Source: Candidatus Eiseniibacteriota bacterium (GTDB lineage Bacteria > Eisenbacteria > RBG-16-71-46 > JABDJR01). Taken from it: a stretch of DNA of 5,857 nucleotides. The notes beneath the pieces are model-generated. The model searched no databases. It was not told the origin of the DNA and was given only the letters and a program-made list of their open reading frames with translations. The position numbers and the translations under genes are program-made. The stretch is from contig JABDJR010000078.1 in assembly GCA_013003415.1 (NCBI GenBank), positions 1 through 5,857 of the forward strand. The letters run 5' to 3'. Of this stretch, positions 1 to 5,857 are shown one piece after another (the stretch's first letter is position 1; each line of letters opens with the position of its first letter).

Positions 1-147
1 GGGGAGTACAGCATGATTCTGGCCGCAGCCGAAAAAGGCTGGATCGACCGAGATGCAGTCATGTGGGAGAGCTTGCATGCTTTAAAGCGTGGGGGAGCCG
101 ACATCATCATTAGCTATTTTGCCCGAGAAGTGATTGGCCAACTTTAG
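1..147 (+). CDS. hemB: Delta-aminolevulinic acid dehydratase (porphobilinogen synthase), C-terminal fragment
   Basis: Only the last 48 codons are in the window, in frame from base 1 and ending in TAG at 145-147. The enzyme condenses two 5-aminolevulinate molecules to porphobilinogen in the cytoplasm, the second common step of tetrapyrrole synthesis. The visible part begins with GEYSMI, which matches the conserved G-E-Y-(S/A)-M segment near the C-terminus of this family. It continues with AAAEKGWID, then ESLHALKRGGADIIISYFA, the usual end of HemB, where the final strand and helix close the TIM barrel. The family is usually about 320-340 residues, so roughly 85% lies upstream of the window, including the active-site lysines and metal ligands, and cannot be judged here. 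hemL follows after 12 bp on the same strand, which strongly supports the assignment and an operon. Confidence 0.93.
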   Translation, partial: GEYSMILAAAEKGWIDRDAVMWESLHALKRGGADIIISYFAREVIGQL

Positions 148-159
148 AAAGCGAATGCC

Positions 160-1440
160 GTGAGCACTAACGAACAACTTTTTGATCAGGCGCAGAGAAT
201 CATTCCTGGCGGTGTTAATTCGCCCGTACGCGCCTTTGGTTCTGTAGGCGGAACCCCGCGTTTCATCTCCCGAGCGGAAGGCGCCTACGTTTGGGACGCA
301 GAAGGAAAACGATATCTAGATTTTGTCGGTTCCTGGGGTCCCATGATTTTGGGGCACGCGAATCCGGTGGTGGTTGCTGCCGTCCAAGAGCAGAGTCAGC
401 ACGGACTGAGTTTTGGAGCCCCAACCGAACTTGAAACCTATTTGGCCAAAGAGATCATTGAGCGTATTCCCAGTGTGGAGCAAGTTCGTCTTGTGAACAG
501 CGGCACCGAAGCAACCATGGCTGCCTTGCGCTTGGCTCGGGCCTTCACCGGTCGAGAAGCTTTCGTGAAGATTGAAGGCTGCTACCACGGTCACGGAGAC
601 GCGTTCTTGGTTCAGGCGGGATCCGGTGCTACCACCCTTGGTATCCCCAACAGCCCGGGGGTTCCGGAATCGGTTGTTTCTAAAACCCTCCTCGCGCCTT
701 TCAATGACTTGGGCGCGGTCGAGGGTCTATTCAAGGAGCATCCGGGCGAGATTTCCTGCGTTTTTCTAGAACCCATTGCCGGAAACATGGGCCTCATTCT
801 TCCTGCGCCGGACTACCTCTCCGGGCTTCGCCGACTGTGCGATCAGTATGGTGCGCTCCTTGTTTTTGACGAAGTGATGACCGGCTTCCGAGTCGCAAGA
901 GGTGGCGCCCAATCCATCTACGATGTTCGACCCGACCTCACCACGCTGGGGAAAATTGTGGGGGGTGGCATGCCGATTGGAGCTTACGGGGGTCGCGATG
1001 ACATCATGAGCCACATGGCTCCCAAGGGTCCCGTTTATCAAGCGGGAACACTATCCGGAAACCCCATTGCCGTACGTGCCGGTCTAGAGACGCTTAAACA
1101 ACTCGACGACGAGGCCTATGAAAAGTTGGAGTCATTGGGGCGCTATGTTGAGTCCGGAGTTCTGGGGGCCATCGAGAGGAAGGGTTTACCGCTTTCCTTC
1201 CAGCGCTCGGGGTCCATGTTTGGTCTTTTCTTTAGGTCAGAGCATGTGAGGAACTACGAAGATGCGAAGGGTTGCGACACCACGCGTTTCGCAAAGTACT
1301 TCCATGCCATGCTGGAGCGGGGATTCTATTTGGCACCGTCGCAGTTTGAGGCTGGGTTCCTGTCTCTTGCTCACTCAGAGTCCGACTTGGCGGGATACCT
1401 TGAGCAAAGCGAAGAAGTTTTGTCCGGAGTTTTTGCCTAA
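160..1440 (+). CDS. hemL: Glutamate-1-semialdehyde 2,1-aminomutase
   Basis: This PLP-dependent cytoplasmic enzyme converts glutamate-1-semialdehyde to 5-aminolevulinate, the last step of the C5 route before HemB. The protein is 426 residues, the same length as E. coli HemL, and aligns to it from the first residues (IPGGVNSPVRAF at 15-26). Visible family motifs include VGSWGPMILGH (56-66), GLSFGAPTE (82-90), VNSGTEAT (112-119) and GCYHGH (140-145). FDEVMTGFR follows, with the PLP-ring aspartate at D237, then LGKIVGGGMP with the Schiff-base lysine at K265, the same number as in E. coli. YQAGTLSGNP and EAGFLSLAHS complete the set, so the gene looks intact and active. The start is a GTG 12 bp after the hemB stop; a nearby ATG at 155 is out of frame and hits a stop after two codons. 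The ribosome binding site is weak (AGAAAG), fitting translation coupled to hemB. No separate promoter or terminator was seen. Confidence 0.98.
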   Translation: MSTNEQLFDQAQRIIPGGVNSPVRAFGSVGGTPRFISRAEGAYVWDAEGKRYLDFVGSWGPMILGHANPVVVAAVQEQSQHGLSFGAPTELETYLAKEIIERIPSVEQVRLVNSGTEATMAALRLARAFTGREAFVKIEGCYHGHGDAFLVQAGSGATTLGIPNSPGVPESVVSKTLLAPFNDLGAVEGLFKEHPGEISCVFLEPIAGNMGLILPAPDYLSGLRRLCDQYGALLVFDEVMTGFRVARGGAQSIYDVRPDLTTLGKIVGGGMPIGAYGGRDDIMSHMAPKGPVYQAGTLSGNPIAVRAGLETLKQLDDEAYEKLESLGRYVESGVLGAIERKGLPLSFQRSGSMFGLFFRSEHVRNYEDAKGCDTTRFAKYFHAMLERGFYLAPSQFEAGFLSLAHSESDLAGYLEQSEEVLSGVFA

Positions 1441-1444
1441 CCAG

Positions 1445-3592
1445 TTAGTTGTCGCGTTGCCGGTTGTCGCGGTCTTGGTTGAGTCGAGGGCGACGTCGCG
1501 GATCTTCGGGCGGCTCGTCTTTCTTGGAATCTTTATTCCAACCGTCCTTGTTGCCAACCGATCCCCAACGATCGCGAATCGGGATGTCCAAGAAGGCCCC
1601 GTGTAGATAACAGGTGTCGTTGGGTAGCTTGTCTTCGAGGAAGTATTCTGCTTTGGGCAGCGGGCAATCTTCGGTGGCGGGAAGCCCCGTGTCTTCGCAA
1701 ACCAAGAGTTCGATGATTCCATCGGGAATTTCTAAATCGATGCTCTTGTGAGATTGCGTGGCCGCCTTCATGACCTCCGTCCAAATGGGGAGGGCTGCCT
1801 TAGAGCCCGACATGCCGGAGCCAATGGGTTGTAGCATGTCATAACCGACCCAAACTCCAGCCACCACGTTGGGCGTGAATCCCAGAAACCAAGCGTCACC
1901 GTATTCGTCGGTGGTGCCGCTCTTGCCGGCGGCCGGTTTCGTAAAACCGGAACGCCGCGCGGCGAACCCCGTTCCTTCGTCCATAACCGAGGTCATCATG
2001 TTGTTTAGGAGTCCAACGCTAACCGGATCCAAAACTTCGGATCGCGTTGTGGAGTTCTCGAGCAAAATGTTGCCTTGTCGATCCTCGATGCGGCGAATGA
2101 AGTACGGTTCGACGCGAACCCCACCGTTGGCAAACACTGCGTAGGCGTAAGCAAGTTCTTGGAGAGTGACCTCTGCTGTACCAAGAGAAATGCTTCGGTA
2201 GGCGGGGATGCGAGATTGAATGCCAGCCGCCTTGGCCAGTCGGATGACCGCTTGCGGTGTGACTTCTTCCATGAGTTTTACGGTAGGAACATTCAGGGAC
2301 TTTTGCAGGGAGTATCGCAAGGTCACGGGACCTCGATAGTCTCGGTCGTAGTTTCGAGGCTTCCACAACTTGCCGTTGTCTTTGAACTCCACCGGGGAGT
2401 CCATCATCATGTAAGACGGATAAAAACCCTGCTCGATACCCGCCAGAAACACAAAAGGCTTGAATGCGGATCCCGGCTGGCGATGAGCCTGAACCGCTCG
2501 ATTAAACTGACTTTCCTGGAAGTCGCGGCCCCCTACAACCGAGCGCATCTCGCCGGTTGAAGGATCGACTACCATGATGGCTCCCTGAAGGTAGTCCGGT
2601 TCTTTGTCTTTGTACTCGTCAATGTTTTCCAAGTAGTTCGTGCGGCTGTGTTCGGCCTTGGTCGATTTCTCGAGGCTAGCCAGGTACTTCTCTAGGAGCT
2701 CTTCGTTCTTCTTCTGAAGATCGGGATCGAAGGTGGTGTAGATGGTAAGGCCCTCTTCCCAGACCGCCTCACTGCCATAGCGTTCTTCGAGTTCAATGCG
2801 AACCATCTCCATAATGTAGGAAGCATTGGAAATTCTTTGCGGTGCCGGCACCACGGCCAAAGACTCCGCTTCCGCGGCTGCTTTTTGCTCCGCAGTAATC
2901 ACACCAAAGTCGAGCATCGATTTAAGAACCACACTTCGGCGTCGAAGAGCGCGTTCGGGGTGTTTTCGCGGCGTGTAGTCGCGTGGATTTCGAGGAAGCC
3001 CGGCCAGAAGGGCGCACTCACCCAGGGTGAGGTCTTGAACGTCCTTGCCGAGATAGTTTTGAGCTGCGGCTTGAACCCCGTAGGCACCTTCCCCGAAGTA
3101 GATTTGATTCACGTACATCTCGAGGATTTCTTCCTTGGAGTACGTCTGTTCAATTCTCAAAGAGAGCAAGGCTTCTTTGATCTTCCGCGACATGTTTTGT
3201 TGGTGGTTGAGGAAGAGGTTTCGCGCAAGCTGTTGGGTAATGGTGCTTCCACCGCCGCGAATACTTCCGCTGGTCACGTTCTTTCCGGCTGCCCGGGCGA
3301 CACCAATGACGTCGACGCCCCAGTGCTCCCAAAAGCGACGATCTTCAACCGCAATAAAGGCTTGGATCAGATCTTGGGGGACCTCGTCGAGGTCGACCAA
3401 ACTGCGGTCTTCACGGAAGAATTCGCCCAGGATCAAATTGTCTTTGTCAAAGACGGTTGTCTTCAGAGGGGGGCGAATGACGCTGAGTCGGGCAGGTGAG
3501 GGGAGATCTTTCCCCGCCGTCTTGAACAAGCCTACGAGGGTGGCTCCACCCAGAATCATGAATAGTAGAAATGAAGATAAAAATACGCGCAT
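1445..3592 (-). CDS. mrcA: Class A penicillin-binding protein, PBP1A family (bifunctional glycosyltransferase/transpeptidase)
   Basis: This enzyme polymerises lipid II into glycan strands and cross-links the stem peptides on the outer face of the cytoplasmic membrane. The protein has 715 residues. A single membrane anchor lies at about 3-23. The GT51 glycosyltransferase domain (about 45-225) shows EDRRFWEHWG (83-92, catalytic E83), GGGSTITQQLARN (113-125), RKIKE (136-140, second catalytic glutamate E140) and EEILEMYVNQIYFGEGAYG (154-172). The transpeptidase domain (about 335-610) has the full penicillin-binding set: SAFK (S375 nucleophile, K378), SLN (432-434) and KSGTT (557-561). The C-terminus has three cysteines (C632, C643, C661) in a TG-x-x-A-x-x-x-C-P type region common in this family, then a highly charged tail (about 680-715). 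The length fits PBP1A proteins that lack the E. coli-type insert between the two domains. The ATG at 3592 is preceded by AAGGA with a 6-nt spacer. The symbol is assigned by family, not proven orthology. Confidence 0.96.
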   Translation of the reverse strand: MRVFLSSFLLFMILGGATLVGLFKTAGKDLPSPARLSVIRPPLKTTVFDKDNLILGEFFREDRSLVDLDEVPQDLIQAFIAVEDRRFWEHWGVDVIGVARAAGKNVTSGSIRGGGSTITQQLARNLFLNHQQNMSRKIKEALLSLRIEQTYSKEEILEMYVNQIYFGEGAYGVQAAAQNYLGKDVQDLTLGECALLAGLPRNPRDYTPRKHPERALRRRSVVLKSMLDFGVITAEQKAAAEAESLAVVPAPQRISNASYIMEMVRIELEERYGSEAVWEEGLTIYTTFDPDLQKKNEELLEKYLASLEKSTKAEHSRTNYLENIDEYKDKEPDYLQGAIMVVDPSTGEMRSVVGGRDFQESQFNRAVQAHRQPGSAFKPFVFLAGIEQGFYPSYMMMDSPVEFKDNGKLWKPRNYDRDYRGPVTLRYSLQKSLNVPTVKLMEEVTPQAVIRLAKAAGIQSRIPAYRSISLGTAEVTLQELAYAYAVFANGGVRVEPYFIRRIEDRQGNILLENSTTRSEVLDPVSVGLLNNMMTSVMDEGTGFAARRSGFTKPAAGKSGTTDEYGDAWFLGFTPNVVAGVWVGYDMLQPIGSGMSGSKAALPIWTEVMKAATQSHKSIDLEIPDGIIELLVCEDTGLPATEDCPLPKAEYFLEDKLPNDTCYLHGAFLDIPIRDRWGSVGNKDGWNKDSKKDEPPEDPRRRPRLNQDRDNRQRDN
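1448..1471 (-). repeat. Short in-frame tandem repeat at the PBP1A 3' end
   Basis: The nonamer GTTGTCGCG (plus-strand reading) occurs at 1448-1456 and again at 1463-1471, exactly 15 bp apart. It lies in the last codons of the PBP gene and encodes a repeated RDN within the charged tail (R-D-N-R-Q-R-D-N before the stop). The spacing keeps frame, so slippage here could change tail length by five residues without breaking the gene. It may equally be chance in a low-complexity tail. Confidence 0.45.
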
Positions 3593-3598
3593 CGTCGT

Positions 3599-3643
3599 TC
3601 CTTATAGCATGCTCACCCCAATAGAGATGCTCATCGGATCATA
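3599..3643 (-). promoter_or_regulatory. Possible promoter -10 and ribosome binding site of the PBP1A gene
   Basis: Reading the minus strand, TATGAT (3638-3643, five of six matches to TATAAT) lies about 45 nt before the ATG. The only -35 candidate at normal spacing (GGAACA, 17 nt upstream) is poor, so this would need an activator, another sigma factor, or is wrong. The ribosome binding site AAGGA at 3599-3603, six bases before the ATG at 3592, is convincing and supports that start codon. The terminator just upstream (3696-3725) isolates this gene from the secreted-protein gene, so a promoter of its own is expected in this gap. Confidence 0.4.
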
Positions 3644-3695
3644 CCCCATTCGCCGTTTCTTGTTCCTACTCTGTGGGGTGGGAAGAACGAGGCAC

Positions 3696-3725
3696 AAAAA
3701 AGGGGAGTGTCTTACGACACCCCCC
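3696..3725 (-). terminator. Intrinsic (Rho-independent) terminator of the secreted-protein gene
   Basis: On the minus strand the RNA would read GGGGGUGUC, loop GUAA, GACACUCCCC, then six U. This gives a 10-bp stem with a single G-U pair, capped by a GNRA-type tetraloop (GUAA) and directly followed by the U-run at 3701-3696. The stem starts 21 nt after the TAA stop of the gene at 3747. The plus strand has no T-run after the hairpin, so the terminator works in one direction only, towards the PBP gene. Confidence 0.92.
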
Positions 3726-3746
3726 CATTCAAGCTTTGAGCCGGTC

Positions 3747-4499
3747 TTATTCTGGAACGACCAGGTCGGTGCCCATTTTCTTGAGCTTGCCCCAGCTGCT
3801 CTTGTCTACCGGAGTGGCAGATTCTTGGAAGCAAATCTGGGAAAGCGCGCCTGAGCTGGAGAATTCGATCTCCAAGCAGGTGATGTCACCGAAGGAGGTG
3901 AGATCCAGCGTCTGAACCGAGTTGTTGCCAAGGTCGGTTGCATTGACGGTGCCCTTAAGGGTGCCGTCGTTTTCCAGAGTAAAGGAAGCGGTTTCGGAGT
4001 CGATGTCCATCACATCAATGGAAAGCACCTGAACCACGGCATCGAAGGTGAACTTAATGATTCCGCCGCTGGCATCGTCGTCAGGATCGTCCACGATGTT
4101 GTCGGTGTTGGTATCAACAATGTCGTTTGCGATCACGAGTAGGTTGCCCTGGGGAACGCAGTTCTCGCCGGGCATGCCGACCTCACCGCCGGTTCCCACA
4201 CCAGGTCCGCCACCGGCGCATGTTTGGTTGGGGGAGCCAAGGTCGGGATCGTTCCCGGTTGGGTTGGCAGAATCAAAAATGATGAGGCTTTGAGGACCGT
4301 TGTTGTTGGTCACAGAAAGCGTGAAGCCGGTAAAGAGCATACCGCTGGCGCTACCGCCCTGCGGAAGCGTTCCGGCCGCAACCGTTCCCGCAGCGGGTGA
4401 ACCGGTTGAACCGAAGTTCTCACAAGTTTGAGCAAAACCGGGAGCTGCAACAGCCAAGGCTGCAATGGCTACTCCGATTGGAAGAAGTCGCTTAAGCAC
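3747..4499 (-). CDS. Secreted protein of unknown function with Asp/Gly-rich beta-type domain
   Basis: The 250-residue product has a classical Sec signal peptide: a basic start (LKR at 2-4), a hydrophobic core (about 5-19) and a likely cleavage PGFA|Q after A23. The mature part is acidic and rich in Gly, Asn, Thr and Ser. Residues about 63-165 hold a pattern I recognise from uncharacterised secreted proteins of several phyla: IIFDSANPTGNDPDLGSPNQ (73-92), a glycine-rich loop (96-107), PGEN (110-113), NLLVIAND (119-126), DDPDDDASGG (137-146) and FTFD, then DVMDID (162-167). DTNTDNIVDD (129-138) resembles a DxNxD calcium-binding loop. There are five cysteines in all (C26, C94, C114, C208, C223). 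No enzymatic motif, lipobox or LPXTG is visible. The tail ends with SSWGKLKKMG and a few more residues. The GTG start is chosen because GGAGG sits 8 nt before it; ATGs at 4547 and 4514 would precede or overlap that site. A calcium-dependent surface or matrix role is only a guess. Confidence 0.88.
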   Translation of the reverse strand: MLKRLLPIGVAIAALAVAAPGFAQTCENFGSTGSPAAGTVAAGTLPQGGSASGMLFTGFTLSVTNNNGPQSLIIFDSANPTGNDPDLGSPNQTCAGGGPGVGTGGEVGMPGENCVPQGNLLVIANDIVDTNTDNIVDDPDDDASGGIIKFTFDAVVQVLSIDVMDIDSETASFTLENDGTLKGTVNATDLGNNSVQTLDLTSFGDITCLEIEFSSSGALSQICFQESATPVDKSSWGKLKKMGTDLVVPE

Positions 4500-4507
4500 G
4501 ATGATGA

Positions 4508-4512
4508 CCTCC
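4508..4512 (-). promoter_or_regulatory. Ribosome binding site that decides the GTG start of the secreted protein
   Basis: GGAGG on the minus strand lies 8 nt before GTG at 4499-4497. The upstream in-frame ATG at 4514-4512 overlaps this site, and the one at 4547 would put 16 extra residues, including His, Cys and Glu, before the signal peptide. Starting at the GTG leaves the basic LKR directly before the hydrophobic core, as in a normal signal peptide. Confidence 0.82.
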
Positions 4513-4536
4513 ATAGTCGATAAGCAATGTGAAGAA

Positions 4537-4554
4537 ATGACATGCACACGTCAT
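4537..4554 (-). repeat. 18-bp inverted repeat in the leader of the secreted-protein gene
   Basis: ATGAC, an 8-base centre, then GTCAT forms perfect 5-bp arms, with two more symmetric pairs inside (TG/CA), so seven of nine positions are symmetric. It lies about 13-30 bp downstream of the predicted transcription start. A third TGACAT copy at 4563-4568 covers the predicted start site. This could be a repressor operator, or a small hairpin in the 5' leader RNA. It has no U-run and is not a terminator. Confidence 0.4.
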
Positions 4555-4573
4555 AAAACTACTGACATCATGA

Positions 4574-4602
4574 ATTATCGTTATTTGGAAGGCCAAAGTC
4601 AA
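4574..4602 (-). promoter_or_regulatory. Sigma70-type promoter of the secreted-protein gene
   Basis: On the minus strand, TTGACT (4602-4597, five of six matches to TTGACA) and GATAAT (4579-4574, five of six matches to TATAAT) are separated by exactly 17 nt. This is the best promoter in the window. Transcription would start near 4567, giving a leader of about 68 nt before the GTG at 4499. A perfect TATAAT also occurs on the same strand further upstream (4626-4621) but has no -35 at proper spacing. Confidence 0.75.
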
Positions 4603-4645
4603 CGCTAAGCCCATAGTTTCATTATAGTTAGCTTCTATGTTAAAC

Positions 4646-4667
4646 CGGAAATGGCTTCAATTTTCCG
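4646..4667 (+). other. Small hairpin in the region upstream of tyrS
   Basis: CGGAAA (4646-4651) and TTTCCG (4662-4667) can pair as a 6-bp stem with a 10-base loop, 69 bp before the tyrS start. There is no T-run after it, so it is not an intrinsic terminator, and no T-box consensus follows. The region 4603-4735 otherwise holds only a TATAGT (4623-4628) that could be a -10 but lacks a partner -35. The tyrS promoter is therefore unresolved. Confidence 0.25.
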
Positions 4668-4735
4668 TAAGCTGATTGGCCCCCTTTCAGGTAAACTCTT
4701 GCGCTTACTTTTATTTCATTGTCCGGGAGAAACCG

Positions 4736-5857
4736 ATGTTACCCCCTGTTGCGGAACAACTTGAACAGATTCAACACGGCACACAAGAGGTGCTGCCTCT
4801 CAAGGAGTTAGAGGCCAAGCTAGAGGCCTCCGTCAAAGAGAATCGACCCCTGCGCATTAAGATGGGTTTCGATCCCTCGGCCCCGGATATCCATTTAGGC
4901 CACGCCGTGGGCCTTCGGAAGCTTAAAACCTTCCAGGATTTGGGCCACCAGATCGTTCTCATTGTTGGGGATTACACGGGCATGGTGGGCGATCCTACGG
5001 GTCGTAAGGAAACTCGCCCCCGTCTGACGCGAGAGCAAGTCGATGCCAACGCGCAGACGTATCTTGATCAGTTCTTCAAAGTACTCGATCCTGATAAGTG
5101 CGAGGTGCGACGCAACGGGGAGTGGTTCGGGAAAATGCATTTCGATGAGGTGATGGGTTTAGCCGCTCGCTTCACGGTTGCCCGCATGTTGGAGCGCGAC
5201 GACTTTGAAAAGCGTTACAAAGCGGGTGAGCCCATTTCAATTCACGAGTTCTTCTATCCCATCATGCAGGGCTACGACTCGGTTGTGATTAAGAGCGATG
5301 TGGAACTGGGTGGTACCGAACAGAAGTTCAATCTGCTGGTTGGGCGTACCCTCCAGGAAGCTCATTCTCAGCCGCCTCAGGTCATTTTGACACTTCCCAT
5401 TCTTGAGGGGATCGATGGCGTTCAGCGCATGAGTAAAAGTCTGGGCAACTACATTGGGGTTACCGAAGCGCCGCGAGACATGTTTGGAAAAGTCATGTCG
5501 ATTCCCGACAACATGATTGTTCGTTACTTCAAGCTGGCGACCACCATGCACCCCAAAGAAGTGCAGGAGATTGAAGCCAAGCTGAAAGCGGGGGAAAACC
5601 CGCGGCACATTAAGGCGACCCTCGGTAAGGCCATTGTCGCGATGTATCACGACGAAGAAGCTGCGGAACAGGCCTCCGAAGAGTTCAATCGCATGTTTAA
5701 GGGCGGGCAGGCCCCAGACGATATGCCCGAATTCGAGCTGGAGGCCGATGGGGCCGGGCTATGGATCATTCGGGCGGTTACGGGGGCCGGATTGGTCAAA
5801 TCCAACGGTGAAGCTCGTCGAATGATCAAGCAGCGGGCGGTGCGAGTAGATGGTGAG
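4736..5857 (+). CDS. tyrS: Tyrosyl-tRNA synthetase, C-terminally cut by the window edge
   Basis: This class I cytoplasmic synthetase attaches tyrosine to tRNA-Tyr. The frame is open for 374 codons to the last base, and about 30 residues should be missing, as the family is usually near 400-420. The Rossmann catalytic domain shows MGFDPSAPDIHLGHAVGL (43-60), with the HIGH-type motif HLGH at 53-56. GDYTGMVGDPTGR follows (78-90), then YPIMQGYD (174-181) with the Tyr/Gln/Asp pattern of substrate binding, LGGTEQKFN (191-199) and the KMSKS-type loop RMSKS (231-235) before LGN. The arrangement resembles the TyrZ-like (type 2) bacterial TyrRS rather than the E. coli TyrS subgroup. Residues from about 340 start the S4 RNA-binding domain (GLVKSNGEARRMIKQRAVRVDG), where the window ends. 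The ATG is preceded by GGGAG (4725-4729) with a 6-nt spacer. It is divergent from the secreted-protein gene. Confidence 0.97.
   Translation, partial: MLPPVAEQLEQIQHGTQEVLPLKELEAKLEASVKENRPLRIKMGFDPSAPDIHLGHAVGLRKLKTFQDLGHQIVLIVGDYTGMVGDPTGRKETRPRLTREQVDANAQTYLDQFFKVLDPDKCEVRRNGEWFGKMHFDEVMGLAARFTVARMLERDDFEKRYKAGEPISIHEFFYPIMQGYDSVVIKSDVELGGTEQKFNLLVGRTLQEAHSQPPQVILTLPILEGIDGVQRMSKSLGNYIGVTEAPRDMFGKVMSIPDNMIVRYFKLATTMHPKEVQEIEAKLKAGENPRHIKATLGKAIVAMYHDEEAAEQASEEFNRMFKGGQAPDDMPEFELEADGAGLWIIRAVTGAGLVKSNGEARRMIKQRAVRVDGE

Noticed and set aside
155..163. ATG CCG TGA mini-frame overlapping the hemL GTG start
   Set aside because: It could look like a translational coupling device, but a two-codon frame arises easily by chance and hemL already has the expected length from the GTG.
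1262..1722. Open frames on both strands spanning the hemL/PBP1A junction
   Set aside because: They are out-of-frame readings of the two real genes and have no independent ribosome binding site or recognisable product.
2837..3854. Long plus-strand open frames (220 and 239 codons) opposite the PBP1A gene
   Set aside because: They are antisense to a gene with all expected GT51 and transpeptidase motifs, show no domain pattern of their own, overlap one another in different frames, and read through the PBP promoter gap.
4128..4260. Glycine-rich, repeat-like stretch in the secreted protein gene
   Set aside because: The codons for the Gly-rich loop look locally repetitive, but no true tandem unit is present, and the segment fits the domain's usual loop.
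4603..4735. T-box riboswitch before tyrS
   Set aside because: Synthetase leaders often carry one, but the region is short, lacks the T-box consensus (AGGGUGGNACCGCG type) and has no terminator/antiterminator hairpin with a U-run.
5237..5650. 137-codon minus-strand open frame
   Set aside because: It lies entirely antisense to tyrS, which carries intact catalytic motifs there, and its translation resembles nothing I recognise.
1..5857. Mobile element, CRISPR array, toxin-antitoxin or other defence system
   Set aside because: No transposase or integrase, regular spacer-repeat structure, terminal repeats or small paired genes were found; gene content is core metabolism plus one secreted protein.

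Overview
This is a 5.9-kb stretch of ordinary bacterial chromosome carrying mostly core genes. It holds two haem-biosynthesis genes (3' end of hemB, then complete hemL), a class A penicillin-binding protein (PBP1A type), one small secreted protein of unknown function, and most of a tyrosyl-tRNA synthetase gene (tyrS) that runs off the right edge. The five-carbon (glutamate) haem route argues against an alphaproteobacterium. The PBP with an N-terminal membrane anchor, together with a Sec-exported protein of a type I associate with Deltaproteobacteria, Planctomycetes and uncultured FCB-like lineages, suggests a free-living, probably Gram-negative bacterium. The phylum cannot be fixed from this window. 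Base composition looks even and moderately GC-rich, except for the AT-richer gap before tyrS. No insertion sequence, phage gene, CRISPR array, tRNA or rRNA was seen.

Layout. Plus strand, 1-1440: hemB end and hemL, 12 bp apart and surely one operon; they catalyse neighbouring steps (glutamate-1-semialdehyde to 5-aminolevulinate, then 5-aminolevulinate to porphobilinogen). Minus strand, 1445-3592: the PBP1A gene, convergent with hemL, with only 4 bp between the two stop codons. A 154-bp gap (3593-3746) holds the PBP ribosome binding site, a possible promoter, and a clear intrinsic terminator for the next minus-strand gene. Minus strand, 3747-4499: a secreted 250-residue protein starting at a GTG. 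A 236-bp gap (4500-4735) separates it from the divergent tyrS. It carries a very good sigma70-type promoter for the secreted gene and an inverted repeat just inside its transcript. Plus strand, 4736 to the edge: tyrS, 374 codons, cut in the C-terminal S4 domain.

The genes do not form one functional system: haem synthesis, cell-wall synthesis and tRNA charging are simply neighbours. The least understood element is the secreted-protein gene. It is a self-contained transcription unit with strong promoter, consensus-spaced ribosome binding site and intrinsic terminator, and it has a possible operator or 5'-UTR hairpin. I found no convincing evidence of a previously undescribed system; the findings below are modest and scored accordingly.
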